Assembly: GCA_035772785.1 (NCBI GenBank)
Contig: JAOCPU010000023.1
Coordinates: forward strand, 62,001 to 126,000
Length of the DNA: 64,000 bases
Origin: Phlebiopsis flavidoalba
Taxonomy: Eukaryota; Basidiomycota; Agaricomycetes; Polyporales; Phanerochaetaceae
Reading direction: 5' to 3'
The first letter of the stretch is position 1. Each line of letters starts with the position of its first letter. Both the position numbers and the translations under genes were made by a program. This document shows positions 23,258 through 35,368 of the stretch, one piece after another. The notes beneath the pieces were generated by a model. The model had not been told where the DNA came from and made no database searches. It saw only the letters and a list, made by a program, of their open reading frames with translations.

Positions 23258-24525
23258 ATGTACAGCACCAACTCCCCTCGCAAGTCCACTTCTCCCATCG
23301 CTGCCGAAGCCGACGCGTTTGTCCGACACTACTACGGCACAGCGTTTGGCGACACGTTTGACGCGTCGCGTCGCGCGCAGACACCCTTCAGTGCTGCCGT
23401 TGCTCCTGCGACGCCAAAACGTGCGGGTAGGCACTTGAGCGAGACCATTCCCTCGCCTTTGCTGTCGACCCTTTCCGCCTTGCCCCCTGCATGGGACGGG
23501 TCCGACATGGGGCTGTCCTCCTGGGTCATGGATTCTCCCCACCGGTAATTATACAGTACCCTGCCGCACTTTGACGAGCTAACGTTTTTGATGCAGCTCT
23601 GTGGTCGGTATTACCCCGCACGCTACCCACACGCCCGCAAAACCCACGACGTACCTTCCGGATCGCCCTGTCGACGCGAACTACGGCATCTCACCCGCTC
23701 TCATCTTCCGCAACCACAGTCTCTCCGGGCTTCCATCCAACGATCTCGCGGAACGCCCTGCAGACAAATCTTCTTTTCTTCACGGTGCTGCTGAGCAGCC
23801 TATGACGTCTGCTATGGCAACCATGCCACCACTTTCGTCCCCTCTCTATCCTCCGCCGTCGCAACCCGCGCTACTATGATTCCGACATGGATGCCGATAG
23901 GCGAGATGGACTAACGACGTAAAACACACCCGACGCGCATCCCTGTTCCGAACGCCGTGAAGACGATATGTCCCTGCCCCAAGGCGCGCGTCAATGCATT
24001 CCGCAAAAACCCACAGCACGAGCCGTCCGCAAATCACTCAAGCATCTCAAGGTCACCGACGCAGCAACGAAGCAACGGCCCCCCTGGCAGTCCGAACCGC
24101 GGCAAAAACAAATGACGCCGCCGTGAACCGCCCCGCGCGTCCTCCAGGAGAGGGAATCCAGGCTCGCCGTACACAAAGGCTGACAGGAGGAGTCGGTCGC
24201 AAAATGCGCGTGTGACACCGCTGTGCGGGTGGCAACCTTCCGCGCGAGCACAAAGGCTCGAGCCAGCATCCTCAATGCGTCACCAATGCATGCCATGTTT
24301 GTTCCGCAGACGCGGGCAAGTAGTGGATTGTGCACTATTGGATGCGTAACCAGGCGCGCGCGTGCGCGCAGAGTTTGGGCTCGACCCGCGTGAGGCGGGT
24401 CGTATTCACCAGGCGACATTGCGGTGCGGCTCGTTTTGGCGAGGAAGAGGTTCCTCGCGCAAGAGATCCACTGTAATGAGGCACCTGAAGGAAACTCAGA
24501 GCGACGGGATGTGTGAGCGATCATG
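23258..24525 (+). CDS. C2H2-type zinc-finger factor, copy C2 (degenerate fingers)
   Basis: Paralog of C1 and C5. Exon 1 (23258-23544) reads SPRKSTSPIAAEADAFVRHY and GTAFGDTFDASRRAQ. An intron 23545-23596 (GTAATT ... TGCAG) joins in frame to a Ser/Pro-rich exon with NYGISPALIFRNHSLSGLP. That frame closes at 23879, but a one-base shift continues into the acidic segment YYDSDMDADR seen in C5, so 23879 is probably not the true end. The 3' part keeps only traces of the fingers: EFGLDPREA at about 24370 and RGSSRKRSTVMRHLKE at about 24450-24500, where the cysteines and the KDALLRH core are changed. The promoter and N-terminus are well kept, so this copy may have lost DNA binding or be a recent pseudogene. 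Confidence 0.62.
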
Positions 24526-25850
24526 TGAAGGCGATCCTGGTCCTGTCATCATCCTATCTCTTCAATCTATCGCTCGAATGCGAATTTCCCATGATTCATG
24601 AAAGGCGCCTACTTACTACTATATAATTCCATTCTTAACCACCGACCCATTTGTTCAATATTATCTTGTGTCCCATTACTACACCATCTAAAAAAAAAAA
24701 AGACAGCGTTCACAGAACATGCCATGAACCCGGCCTTATACTTTCTCAATATCCATTTTGGTACTTCATATTTTTACATCAATATATTCGCGTTCTACCA
24801 ATTCCTATGTATGAACAATGCCCTGGATAGTAGTATAGAGATAAGCCTAGAGCTTAGCTGATGAGAATGACTGAGAAGTAACATGCGTGGGACTGATAAT
24901 CACCTTACTACTGGAACCGCCTCTAATGGCGCTTCTGCCAAAAACGGACGACACCACAAAGACACCCTTCCGTCCCAGCCACCTTACGAGCAGTCCTAAA
25001 AACGCGCAGTCGCATGGATAAACCAACCCAACTCGCAACGATCCCCACACAATCCTCCTGCCTCTCCAATAATTGGGCTATCCTAGACTAGAGAAGTTTG
25101 CTCATCGGTTGTGGACTTTTCTGGCGGAAACAGCATAACACCAGCTCGCGGAAACAGTACAGCCATCTTGCAAGGAGCAGCATCAACACCAAAGATGTAT
25201 CATCTCGGCACTTGAAATTGCCACGCAACAGAAATCTAAGGACCTGAGCCACTCTGGATGTACGGGGGTCCATCCATATTCTGTTTTGTGGCCCATCTCG
25301 GGGCGACTGCGTTGTGTATTATATCTCGTGCGCCGCCTTTCGCCGCCTTCCGCTCACTGTGCGTCTGACGTACCCGCGTGCAGGCCTGTTTTCGTCTTTC
25401 AGTATTGATGGACAGCGTCGTCACGGTTGCTGCAACACGCTGTGGGCGATGTGCCCGAGGGACATACACGCTGTGGAGACCCCAGATGGCCGCAGCAGGC
25501 TACAAAAGGCCTTTTTCCGTGGCCAAATGTTGGGCCGAAATGTGGCTTACTGACCACGCATCGGGTCGATAATCTGTGCTTCGCGCGAGTAATCAATCAA
25601 AGCTCTTTCGTCTGCTTGACGGTTACCTTTCTTAGGTTGGGCCACGTGAATTACAACCCCTTTCCTTCAATGCTTTCCACGCACGGTCCTGGCTTGTCTG
25701 GCCTCCAACCCGTCAAAACGCATACAACAAAAACTCAAACTCACGATGTGCGAAGATGGTTTGGCATCCTGACAACGCTTTGACTTCCGTGGCCGCTGTA
25801 GCTTGACGTTTTCCGACCACTGTGGCCAAGATCTTCAACCAATGTCTCTG
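24526..25850. other. unassigned sequence between C2 and C3
   Basis: 24600-24860 is AT-rich with an 11-12 nt A run near 24690 and is probably a 3' flank. 25.2-25.8 kb has short open frames on both strands without recognisable motifs; TGGCCAA-type motifs recur at about 25520 and 25820, near the C3 promoter. Confidence 0.35.
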
Positions 25851-25853
25851 GAC

Positions 25854-25859
25854 TATAAA
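25854..25859 (+). promoter_or_regulatory. TATA box of C3
   Basis: TATAAA in GGACTATAAAACTCACC, 127 bp before the ATG at 25981, a spacing like that in C1 and C2. Confidence 0.6.
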
Positions 25860-25980
25860 ACTCACCCGCTGCCGGGAGGCCATCGCTAGACATTCGCTGC
25901 CGCTACCATCCCTGCCTGCAACTCTGCTTTTGCTATCTCTGCCTGTACCTCTGCTTTGCTACCTCCTCAGGATTCATATC

Positions 25981-26766
25981 ATGTCCCGCCTGCACCAGTC
26001 CACCAAGCTCTACCACGGCGATCTCAACTAGCCATGCGCACCCTGGCCACGGAAGCTACCGGTCTTCACTTTCATACTCGAGGCAGTTCACGCCGGCGTC
26101 GGACTACGATTCTAAATCTAATGTCTGTCCCTCGTGAGTCCGTCCATATCACTCCATGCAAGCGTCCCTTCAACCCTCTCGCCAGCCCCTCGCCGTCTGA
26201 GGACTCGTACGACGAGGATGCGCTCGAGGCTGCCTTTGCGGAAATCAAACTCCAACCTGCGTCGCCGACCTTGTCGACTCTAGCACTGCGCCGACCGAGC
26301 ATCTCGAAGCGCGACCACGTGCGCCCCAAGTCCCCGTACCAGCGACCGAGGTCGCAATCCGATGTGCGAACGGGTCCAAAAGGCAACCGCTTCGTTCCCT
26401 TCGTCAGTAGAGTGCCCAAGAAAAGTCTTGGGAAACAGGCATATGCGACATTTCGTCGGGCCTGGCTACTACATGACCGAGACCAGCGGGATGGACAAGC
26501 AAATGACCACCGGCCCTATTTGTCCCACGCTTGCTTTCACATCAACTCAAACCAGGCAACATAAAGACGCGATTTGGGCTCTGTCACGTAAGCGTGGCAC
26601 CTCAAGCATTGGCCAGGAATCTACACAAGGATGTCGCGATGAGAACCGGTGGACTTTCACCGCTGTGGGACGGGACTATCCGAGCCTCGGGATGGGCAGC
26701 AAATTTTGCGCACACGAAGGCGTTTCTCCCTCCCGTACAATGACGCGCTTGATAGGCAATAACTGA
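25981..26766 (+). CDS. putative C2H2-family relative, copy C3
   Basis: A TATA-driven small gene starting MSRLHQSTKLYHGDLN at 25981. In changing frames it continues as SLSYSRQFTPASDYDSKSN, SPSPSEDSYDEDALEAAF, then a basic Ser/Pro-rich segment (RDHVRPKSPYQRPRSQSDV). Further on, FRRAWLLHD and, near the end, RRRFSLPYNDALDRQ followed by LRET resemble the finger core FSRKDALLRHLRN of C1. The acidic middle and finger position agree with the other copies, but no complete Cys/His set is visible. Two or three single-base frame breaks are needed. Membership of the family is an inference. Confidence 0.42.
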
Positions 26767-28104
26767 GGGAAACTCGAACCGTTTCGTTGCGTGTCCCGTG
26801 AACCTTCTCAACCACCTGCCGGACAGTGGTACCAGCGGGAACTCAAATCGGCCCTATAATGGTAACAAATTAAGCATTAAAAAACTGAAGGACAGTAAAC
26901 ACCCCGCAAGGATGGATCGGGCTAGCGACGTTGTTTTATTCGTATATTTGTAAAAAAGTCGTCATGAGTATGGGATTAGTAGTGCACAACCCACACCTCA
27001 TATTCTTCGTTTATTATATCTATCCTTCTTCATTATCCGCTCTTTATCAGGCAGTGAGTGTTGTGACATCACCTCAGAGTGAATCGCGCTCTTCCAGTGG
27101 ACCAGTCACGCGCGACCTGAACGGCCACCGGGCCAGGCGTCAGAGGCACGCGACCACAGTGACCCGTGTCATTGTCACGTCATCACGATAACATCAGGCA
27201 ACCTTACAATGTGGTCCGCACCACAACCCCCGCCCGCCCGCCCAGGCTCTTTATCGTCTTGGCTCAACGAGCCACTCCGGACGCAGTACATACAATGCAC
27301 ATGCGGAGGGACGGCCACAGGGACAGCTTCACTCCGTTTCTGATTGTGCTTGGGCTCCGAGGGGCAATACGAACGAGTCGGCGAACGGCTGTCCTCCCCT
27401 CCGCACGCGCAGGACGTGGACAGGTGCATGATGTTGCCGGGTACGAAATACGTGACAGATATGGAGTTTGCCGCTGTGTGATAATATTATGCAGAAACTA
27501 GGTCAGCCAGGTTTGGTACTTTGCCATCCGCGATTTGCACTCGTGGTGCCACTCGGCGGCGGTAGTAACGTGCGGAAGAGTGGAGGGGGGGGGGCCCGTT
27601 ACGGCGGGGGCTGTGATAGATATTACATCATGCCAGTCGTTTCTGAGAGTTTTAATGCAACTTTCTGTATAGAATACACTTCAAATGTACAATAGTCGTC
27701 AATACCAGGCATCGACGAGCTTTGGAGGCGCTTTTAGGTGCTCAATGGTCGGCTCGACGAAAAACTTGTGGTAAGTGTGGGTTGATGGGTTGCAATTCGG
27801 CGACAAGACTGTAGGAGGTTCTAGCTGGATATGTGTGCGGACACGCCGAACCTGGCCTGCATTCATATCTAGTGCATCCTGTACTTCCTCTCGGGGTTGT
27901 TTACCCGCTAGGAAGCTGGTGCAGGGTAGCCCCTGCCGTTATACTCACAATTTTGTGATCCCACTCTCTGATGGCTTCCGTGTTAGGCAGCCCCGAGCGC
28001 GGACCGGCGCACCACGCAGGCTTCTTTTACGACCGCGTCGACCTCACCCACCTCTGCCTAGTGTCTCAGACTGCAGATCCTAATGCCACGGCCCCCTCCT
28101 AGCA
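26767..28104. other. unassigned sequence between C3 and C4
   Basis: No gene recognised. AT-rich DNA at 26860-27060 is probably a 3' flank. A G run (GGAGGGGGGGGGCCC) lies near 27580. The final 300 bp is the likely promoter of C4. Confidence 0.35.
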
Positions 28105-28110
28105 TATAAA
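28105..28110 (+). promoter_or_regulatory. TATA box of C4
   Basis: TATAAA in AGCATATAAATACTCGGGC, 84 bp before the ATG at 28189. Confidence 0.6.
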
Positions 28111-28188
28111 TACTCGGGCACTGGGACAGCAGGCAGAGCTCACTACGTCTCCTCCCTTCCCATCCGTGACGCACAACCCCGCTTCGAC

Positions 28189-29517
28189 ATGTCCCACGCA
28201 TTCGACGCCTTGTACCAGACCGCGCTTTATCCTCTCGGTCTCTCGAGGATATGCCGTCACGGATAATCGGGAGAGCCAGAGCAGTAATGCGTCGGGATCG
28301 ATCTGAAGACCTCTTGCACTATTCCCTTTTGATCTGTTCTTCTCGTTCTCTGAAGATTCCCTCGCCAAGAACTTGAGTGGTCGATTCTATGCCTCTTCCC
28401 CCCACGCTTCAAAGCACTGAAACACGCTCCCATATACTCTCCGTCCGAACGGCCCACAACAGCCCGACGGACTATGTCTTCTATTAGTTGATGGTACTGT
28501 ACGTCATGGGCCAGTACTCCAGAGGATGGAGCAGAGGTACGCGCGGCGGCTATAGCACATACACCGTCTTGCGTCTGATGTTGACTCGTGTATCAGTCAC
28601 TTACTCTTTTGGGGGACTCGTAGGGGGCGATGTGCTCAAGCTTAGAGTCTTTGCAAACAAATTCCTTCGTATATGATCAACATTTCATGTTCTGAATGCA
28701 GGCGTTTGAGATCGGCATAGCTAGTAGTGCGTTTACGTCCTCACTCCCATAGCCTGCATGCTTTAGACGACCTGTGCTCTGGATCATTAGCCCCTTCGGA
28801 TATCATGCTCACGCGGGACTCGTGCCTACTATGCAAGCATCCCCTGACTACAACTCGGCAGATGGTTTTCACCTGCCATATATGCGCGCAGAAGCGATGA
28901 TGGCCGGCGAGAAGACGTGGAGTCTTTCCTGTGAGCTACCGCGAGACGGTGCCAGCACGGACTCGCAAACCATCGCTACCCAATCTCCCCAGGAAATGGG
29001 CCCACCCACATCATCTCCGCGCGACCCCTCCCCCCCGCGCAGCTCCATTCCCGCAAACCCTATTCCCGCGCGCCCTCCTCCCAGCCTCGTGTACGCTCGT
29101 CCACCACCAGACCCAAACGTCTCAATCTCCAGCCTTCCACCCCGCGCCGGCGCACCAAAGCAGGCCCCAGGGCAACTTCATCCCCTTCCTCCCCAAGACT
29201 CCAGTATCACCGACGCTCTGCTGGCTCGATCCTGCACGAAGAGGTTCACACTGCGCCGTGCGGGACGTCTGCGCCGCCACGACCGAGGTGCCACTTCGTA
29301 CCGAGAGAAGATCGTGTATGCAATGGGCGTTCCGCTCGCCCGCGCTGGCCCGACGTTACGGATCACGGCTTTTCGGATGATAGGGAGGTGCTATGGCCAC
29401 GAGGATCAGGGTTGGCAAGTCGTGGCCACAACCGCGAGAGCTGTTTGTCGGCAAGGCCCCCCCCATATTGCGCTGCAGAGGCATGTGCTGAAATCGAAGT
29501 GGGGGTTGTGTTTGTGA
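28189..29517 (+). CDS. putative C2H2-type zinc-finger factor, copy C4
   Basis: It starts MSHAFDALYQTALYPLGLSR and continues through frame changes with VTDNRESQSSNASGS and FYASSPHAS. A long uninterrupted frame at 28774-29517 is Pro-rich in its middle (PPSLVYARPPPDPN) and has finger-like remnants at the end: RRAGRLRRHDRG, then MGVPLARA and a final VCRQ ... ALQRHVLKSKWGLC. These align in order with the KWMCRGVAARRA ... CGKRF ... ALLRHLRN units of C1. The Cys/His pattern is only partly visible, so frame errors or decay must be assumed. It is the most diverged member. Confidence 0.45.
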
Positions 29518-29812
29518 TGTGGTGCCTGCGGAAGAGTATATGGCCAAGCGACTGTAGTGGCTCGTGGTTATTTTCTCTCATTTTATGCTTGCTTCTCTCT
29601 TCTCGTCGCTGTCACACCAACTTCTTTTCAGTTTCCACTCACATCAACTCCCCTTTTTCATCCCCTCTCGCTCAATCGTGTTCTGGAACCCTAGAGATCA
29701 TCACACAGTTCTGTATAGACCATGTCGCTACTCGTACAAATCGCAATATAATTCATCTCAATCTCTTTCCTCTCAGCTTCAATCCCGAGACGCGAATTGT
29801 CCAAGCTCTTGT

Positions 29813-31496
29813 TCACGAGTGGCCGAAGACATCTGTTGGCTTGTACGGCTCCTCGAGATACTTGAGTTCCTCAGCAGTAAGCTCGACATCCACGCGTCTA
29901 CCCATCGTATCAGTTTTCACTCATCTACGCCTCAGATGAAAGTAAAACCACGCACCGAGGATTTCCTTGAGATTCTCGAGGTGCGTCGTGCCTACAATAG
30001 GCGCCGTGACCCCATCCTTGGCGAGACACCACGCCACGGCGATCTGCGCCATTGTCAAGCCCTTCTTCTTCGCGACCTCCTCGACTCTTCCCGGTATATT
30101 AGCACCCCATGCAGACAATGACAAGATAATCGCGGCTCACCGGGAGACGATGTCAGGCGTACCCTGTGCCGGTGTATCCGCTCGCCCACGAGTCCGTCTG
30201 CCCGCGGGACGTGTTCTTCAGCTCGGAGGACGGGTACGCCGGACCGGTGAGCGCACCGCGGGCGAGGGGGGACCATGGGATCGAGCCCACGCCAAACATC
30301 TGTACCAGGCGTCAGTGTGCGTTGGAGGGAGTAAGGGAAGAAAAGAGACCTTGAGCGTGGGCATCATCTCGCGCTCTTCCTCGCGGTACTTTAATAGAGG
30401 AGGTTGTAGTGATATTTGCATAGAGATGAAGGGGGTGAGTTTGTTGTTGACTAGCGTAATCTGATTTGGCTTGTTTAGCTTTGCCTTTGCTTGCGTTTAG
30501 ATTCAAGACTTACTCTGCATCGCATGGACTGCGGGTCGTGTCAATTCGAGGCATCGTGCAAATAATGTAACGGCACGTACATTGGTACGCGTGGCAAGAA
30601 GACATGCCAATGTAGCGAACATAGCCCGCCTTGACCACATCATGCAAAGGCTTGCATAGTCTCTTCAATGGGGGTCGTGTAGTCAAATCTGTGGCCTATC
30701 AACCGGTGAGTCTTCTGGGTGTTTTCTCGTAAACTATGTGTATGGTCCCTTACACTGAAGCAAATCAATGTAGTCAAAACCTGAAGACGCTTCAAGCTTG
30801 CCTTGACTGAGTCAAAAATGTGCTGACGGGAGACATGATTATCAGCCTATGTCGAGGACCATCCAACGAGAATTACCTTGCGGTTCAGGCCCTTCTGGTT
30901 AATCACACCAAATTCCTCGGGTGTTTTTCCAGAGCGCATGATGTTGATGTTAGGGTCGGGACAAAGCGCACCGTAACCTGGGAGCTATGTCGTCAGCGGT
31001 ATCCTGATTTTTGACATGAGGGTTCGCGTACCTTGGTCATGATGACAAGCTCCTCGCGAGGAAGGTCTAGCTTCTTAATGGCGTTTCCGAGGATGATCTC
31101 GGGAGTGTCCATTCGAGTAGATCTGTCGATGGACAATGAATTCAGTGAGTTCCATTGTGCACCTCATCGACCTACGTTGGCAGTGTCGAACGTTTGTATA
31201 CCGGCATCAAACCTGGCAGTATTTATTTCTGGTCAGTATGCGCAAGAAATGTAGCCTTGAGATGCTCACGCGTATTTGATGTGCTTAACGGCCTCTTCCT
31301 CATCCAAGACCCACGCAGCCCATCCTTTGAGACCGTACTGCATGGTTCCCAGAATAATCTTGGAGACTTTCAATCCAGAGTTGCCGAGGCGAACTGTGGG
31401 CAGGCAGAACCACAACATCTGTACTGAGAGATATGATTCGGTAATGTCAACAAGTGCTTACCATACTGCATTTTCTTTGACGGGGGGTGTAGACAT
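29813..31496 (-). CDS. aldo/keto reductase (YakC/aryl-alcohol dehydrogenase-like), AKR1
   Basis: NADPH-dependent reductase of aldehydes or ketones with the (beta/alpha)8 fold. It starts MSTPPVKENAVW at 31496. Exons then give [20 protein letters not shown] with [22 protein letters not shown] plus [87 protein letters not shown] with GVTAPIVGTTHLENLKEI, and finally VELTAEELKYLEEPYK with a stop at 29813-29815. The catalytic Tyr (VYSNG region), Lys (IMTK) and His (GHRFD) fall in conserved segments. At least two single-base insertions break the frame (a CCC run near 31090-31095 and an AAA run at 30646-30648). It is the downstream end of a tandem array with AKR2 and AKR3. The substrate is unknown. 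Confidence 0.88.
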
Positions 31497-32046
31497 TTTG
31501 AGCGTGTAATCTGTGTGCGACCTGGGGAAAAGAGACAAGAGGTGCGAAGACATTTTGATCAGGGTGCCACGCTTATATACGCCTATGACGCAATCGCTAT
31601 CTCTGCTTCTACGAAAGGATCGCGAGGCCCTTGTGACTGACTTGCCGCCCGGCATGCGGGCTAGCGAAAGGTGAGATGCTGGCTTGGAGTTTCCACACGT
31701 TTACCATAGAGCTGGGATCCGTGGAAAATGCATCAGTTCACGGAAGGTACGGCTCACCGATGGGGATCGATTTTTAGGATGAGGCTATTTTTGATGACGA
31801 GAATCGCATATTGGAAAGGCACGGCCAGATGCCTCGGACTGTGCGGGTCTATGTCATTATGACTACAAGCTCTAGTACTTAACGAACTTGACTCGATCCC
31901 GGATCGTCTACGGTACAAGGTCGTCAATACCGTGATCACTCTCCTCGCCTCGTGAATACAAGTGGCATCCGGATTGGGCTGTGAATCGTGCGTCAAGTAG
32001 AGTCTATGATGCTTCATCGCCCCTGAAAAACTGTGATACGTACACT
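31497..32046. other. intergenic region between AKR1 and the P450
   Basis: Holds the AKR1 promoter and the P450 3' flank. Only short frames occur and nothing coding is recognised. Confidence 0.4.
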
Positions 32047-34300
32047 CTAGTCAACCCAGACGTTGCCCTCATGACCCGCTCTTTCCTCTCCGCAAACGGT
32101 CTCGTGTGCGAATTGAGGTTCTTCTCTGATAGTGATCTTGTACTTTGAGGCCAGGATGGTTAAGATAGCAACACCAGAGACTTCAAAGAATCTATGACAC
32201 AGTCGGGTTGAATACTCCGAGCAGACGGTGGGGAAATAACGGTACCTGCGACCCAGACACGCCCGCGCGCCGCCGCTGAAAGGAGAGAAAAAGCGTCTCG
32301 CGGCCAATCGCCAAGAAACCGCTCTGGTTTGAAGGACTCCGGATCGTCCCAATATCGAGCTTTCATGAAGACAGTCAGGTAAAAGAGTCACAGCAATTGA
32401 ATGAAAATATAGTACGATTGAAGTGTAGCCCGAGGACGTCAAGAAGAATTTCTGTACCCTGCGGGCATGGTACAACCACCTTATTTCCGGACGCGTCTGT
32501 GGTGGCGAGTACGGTGTCTTCTGCAGACTGTTTAGGGCACCATGTGAACCTACATGCGCAATGAGCTATAGTAATCACCGTCTGGAAAATCCAACACTTA
32601 CCGGAGGGTACATTCGGAGCGTTTCGTTGAGCACCCTACCAAAATTAGCCTTTTATACATGGAAAAACCAAGGTGAGAGCCACTTGCGCCATAGTTCCGG
32701 TGAACAGATTCATTTCCTCGTACACCTGTAGACAGCCCATGAATCGCGTAATTACAATGGAGAGAAGACGGGTACGCACAGGCATCCTTCCATCCGGTAT
32801 GATGCTCTTAATATGTTCATACAACGCGTCTTGTTTATCGGGGTATAAGGCAAGTAGCGCGAATGCGAAGCATAAAGTGTGGGCGGTGGTCTGATTGACA
32901 TCGTAAATTGATTAACAAACGGCGCCCGTCGAAGAGAACTCACCTCGTGCCCAGCCACAAGGAAAACAAAATATGTTTCCTATCCACATATAAGATTTCA
33001 GCTGATGTGATGACCAGGGTATTATCACGGCCCACCTAAGAGTTCGTCGTCTGTAAGCTTGGGCCGTAGCATCCATCTTCCCTCACTCGCGGCTTCAATC
33101 AAAACAGCTCAGAACAAGTCGTTACGTTCTTCCTTCTTTTCACGTTCATTCCGACGATCGGAGACCATTCTCGCATATATCGCTATATGTGTCTTGAGAA
33201 ATTCGAATCAAAAGAATATGTGGAAAGGAGCGAACCTCAAACTCCTCGAATCCAAGTGAGACTGCTTTCAGTCGTTTCGTAGCGGCAGTATTGCATTATC
33301 CACCTTCGGAGTGACCAATTTGATAAGGATGTCGTTAGATACTATCATGAAGCGCGAGTCCTGTGGATGTCGAAGTAGTCAGTAATGTATGGAGAGCTAA
33401 ATGTATCCACCTCTTGCCTTGTACCAGGCTCAGCTTGTGGTCTTGCAGGGATTTTCGAGGTCATTCTTCCAACGAATGTCCGTTTACCGAAACCCGTGCA
33501 ATGCTAATGATAAACAAAGTCATCTAAGATCTCTGCGTTTAGCAGTGGTAACATTGACAAGACAATTCCAGGAAAAGTTACCGGAAACGGTCGAGGTCTA
33601 GGGGCATGTTCCAGCCACCCCACTCTCCTCATCGTCTCCCCACATTGACGAACCCTCGAGCGATCCACCTATAATGTTCGTGACAGTTTCACCCCCTCCC
33701 AGTGACAAGACGATTGTTACGCTAACATCGGGTAAGGGTCAATAGGCTCATCCGCTGATGACCAAACGACATACGTCAGAAAAATGCCGGAGCACTGATG
33801 TTTCCTAAACCGTTTCCACTCCTCTCCCTCCGCAAACCGATGATATTGGGTCCAAAGAACGTAGGAGTATCACAGAATCTCCACCAGAGGCTTTATAAAC
33901 CTGGCGCGATACAGTCGTTATTTCCTACCAAAGAAATTGGTCGCATCTCAAACGTGAACGAGAACGGGATAAGTGCGATGATGCGCCTCATACCTTTATG
34001 ACGGCGTGCGTCGGGATATCTGTAGCACGACCTCACGCCTTTGGAAATGCGGAGATCTGAATTGTACGCGATTAGAGGTGATAGATACCAGAGACCCTCA
34101 GCACGCACCACAGTGATAATGTCGGATCCCAAATCTCGCATAGTCCTGCCCCAGGCTGTTTCTGGTACCAGCATCGTAAGCTGCCAGTACAGAGCCAAGA
34201 TGTCGGTTTCTGGCAAAAAGAGGCCAAGAAGCCCGAAGGGAGATTATAAAGCTGGCGGAGGCCCGGATAGTTTCTGGCATCTCATTAAGTAAAACTCTCC
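32047..34300 (-). CDS. cytochrome P450 monooxygenase
   Basis: Membrane-bound haem monooxygenase. Reading down the minus strand: TTVSRARFIKPLVEIL and FFGPNIIG with EGEEWKRFRKH (about 33790-33910), as in the N-terminal part of basidiomycete P450s; RPKLTDDELLGG before an intron; the I-helix oxygen-binding motif VAGHE/TT near 32940; HTLCFAFALLALYPDKQDAL; the ExxR motif in LNETLRMYPP near 32620; TTDASGNKVVVPCPQGTEI; ARYWDDPESFKPERFLGDW; and the haem loop FSGGARACLGRR with the Cys codon at 32257-32259. The stop is at 32047-32049. There are several introns and a few single-base frame breaks. The N-terminal membrane anchor was not identified with confidence and may lie up to about 34.8 kb, so the 5' boundary is approximate. 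Its place inside the reductase array suggests a shared metabolic role, but no substrate can be named. Confidence 0.85.
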
Positions 34301-35368
34301 CTCACGCTGCAATCGAAGACTGGAAAATCTCACCGAAGCGGGAAGTTAAGGCTACTCGATATCCACGTAGCATCCCAGAAGATAAATAGAAAGATAATGG
34401 AGAGCGCAACTAGGAGAACGGACCTTCATGTAGTGTGAGCGTAGGTCGAAGGGTAGGTGCGTGAGAAGTGGTTACCGGGCTTGAAGAGACACTGGGCATC
34501 CTGAGACTTTTCCACTGGATGGAGCGTAGTCATCGGACGTGTGTAAGTCCTGCCAAATACAAAAATCATACTCTCATACAAAACCTTACTCCATTTCTGG
34601 CTGGCTTCTTGCCACACCCAGACCTGTTCTCCGTACCCAACAATCAGATGCATAGCCAGATCGACCTGATGAGAGGAGGTAGGAATAGGACCTCGGTTAT
34701 GGTCAAAGAATTTTAGAAGCATAGAGCTTTCGAGGTGTCTGCTTTCACAAGGGTGCGGCAAGCCATGTAATTGATCCAAAATATTACATTGCGTGCCGTT
34801 CGTGTGTAACACTAAAGCTATCAGGAAATCAGCCTCAAACGCTTTTAAGAAGTGTGTGAGGGTTCAGCTTGAGTGCATACCTAGTGAACTCATACGCTCA
34901 AAAGCTGCATAGCACTACCGTTGACTTCGAGTATTTCATCGTAGAGTCGGTCAAACCTTTTGTCGGCGCCTGTTTTGGCTCTCGAGTCCAGCGCCTTGCG
35001 GCGCACGTTCCGGCCACACGGGCGGACGCGGACGGCGGTTTCGGAGATACCCGAATTCCACTTTGTCCAGACGGTTGACAGGTTGGTGGGCATTAATGTA
35101 AAACTTCGTCGATTATCCTGGTCCCATAAAATTTCACAAAATGGACTCAACATTACCCATGTTCAAGTTCAAGGACAAGGAATGTATGCGGTCGGGGGGC
35201 CATCCAAGTTGCTACTCTACTTAGTACACACGCGAGTCAAAACGCTGAGGCCGAGGTATGAGATGAATTGTATCCTCATAGCCCGAATCATGCGGCGAAA
35301 AGCGAGCGACACCAAACCAAGGATTTATCAGTACCACCGTTCAACAACCGTTCGAGAGACATCCATGC
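34301..35368 (-). other. possible 5' exons of the P450 or unassigned sequence
   Basis: Minus-strand frames contain LIVGYGEQVWVWQEASQKW (about 34600) and a charged stretch with RFDRLYDEILEV (about 34930). These are protein-like and could be N-terminal exons of the P450, but I cannot match them to its usual N-terminus. They might instead belong to a small unrecognised gene between the P450 and AKR2. Confidence 0.3.
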
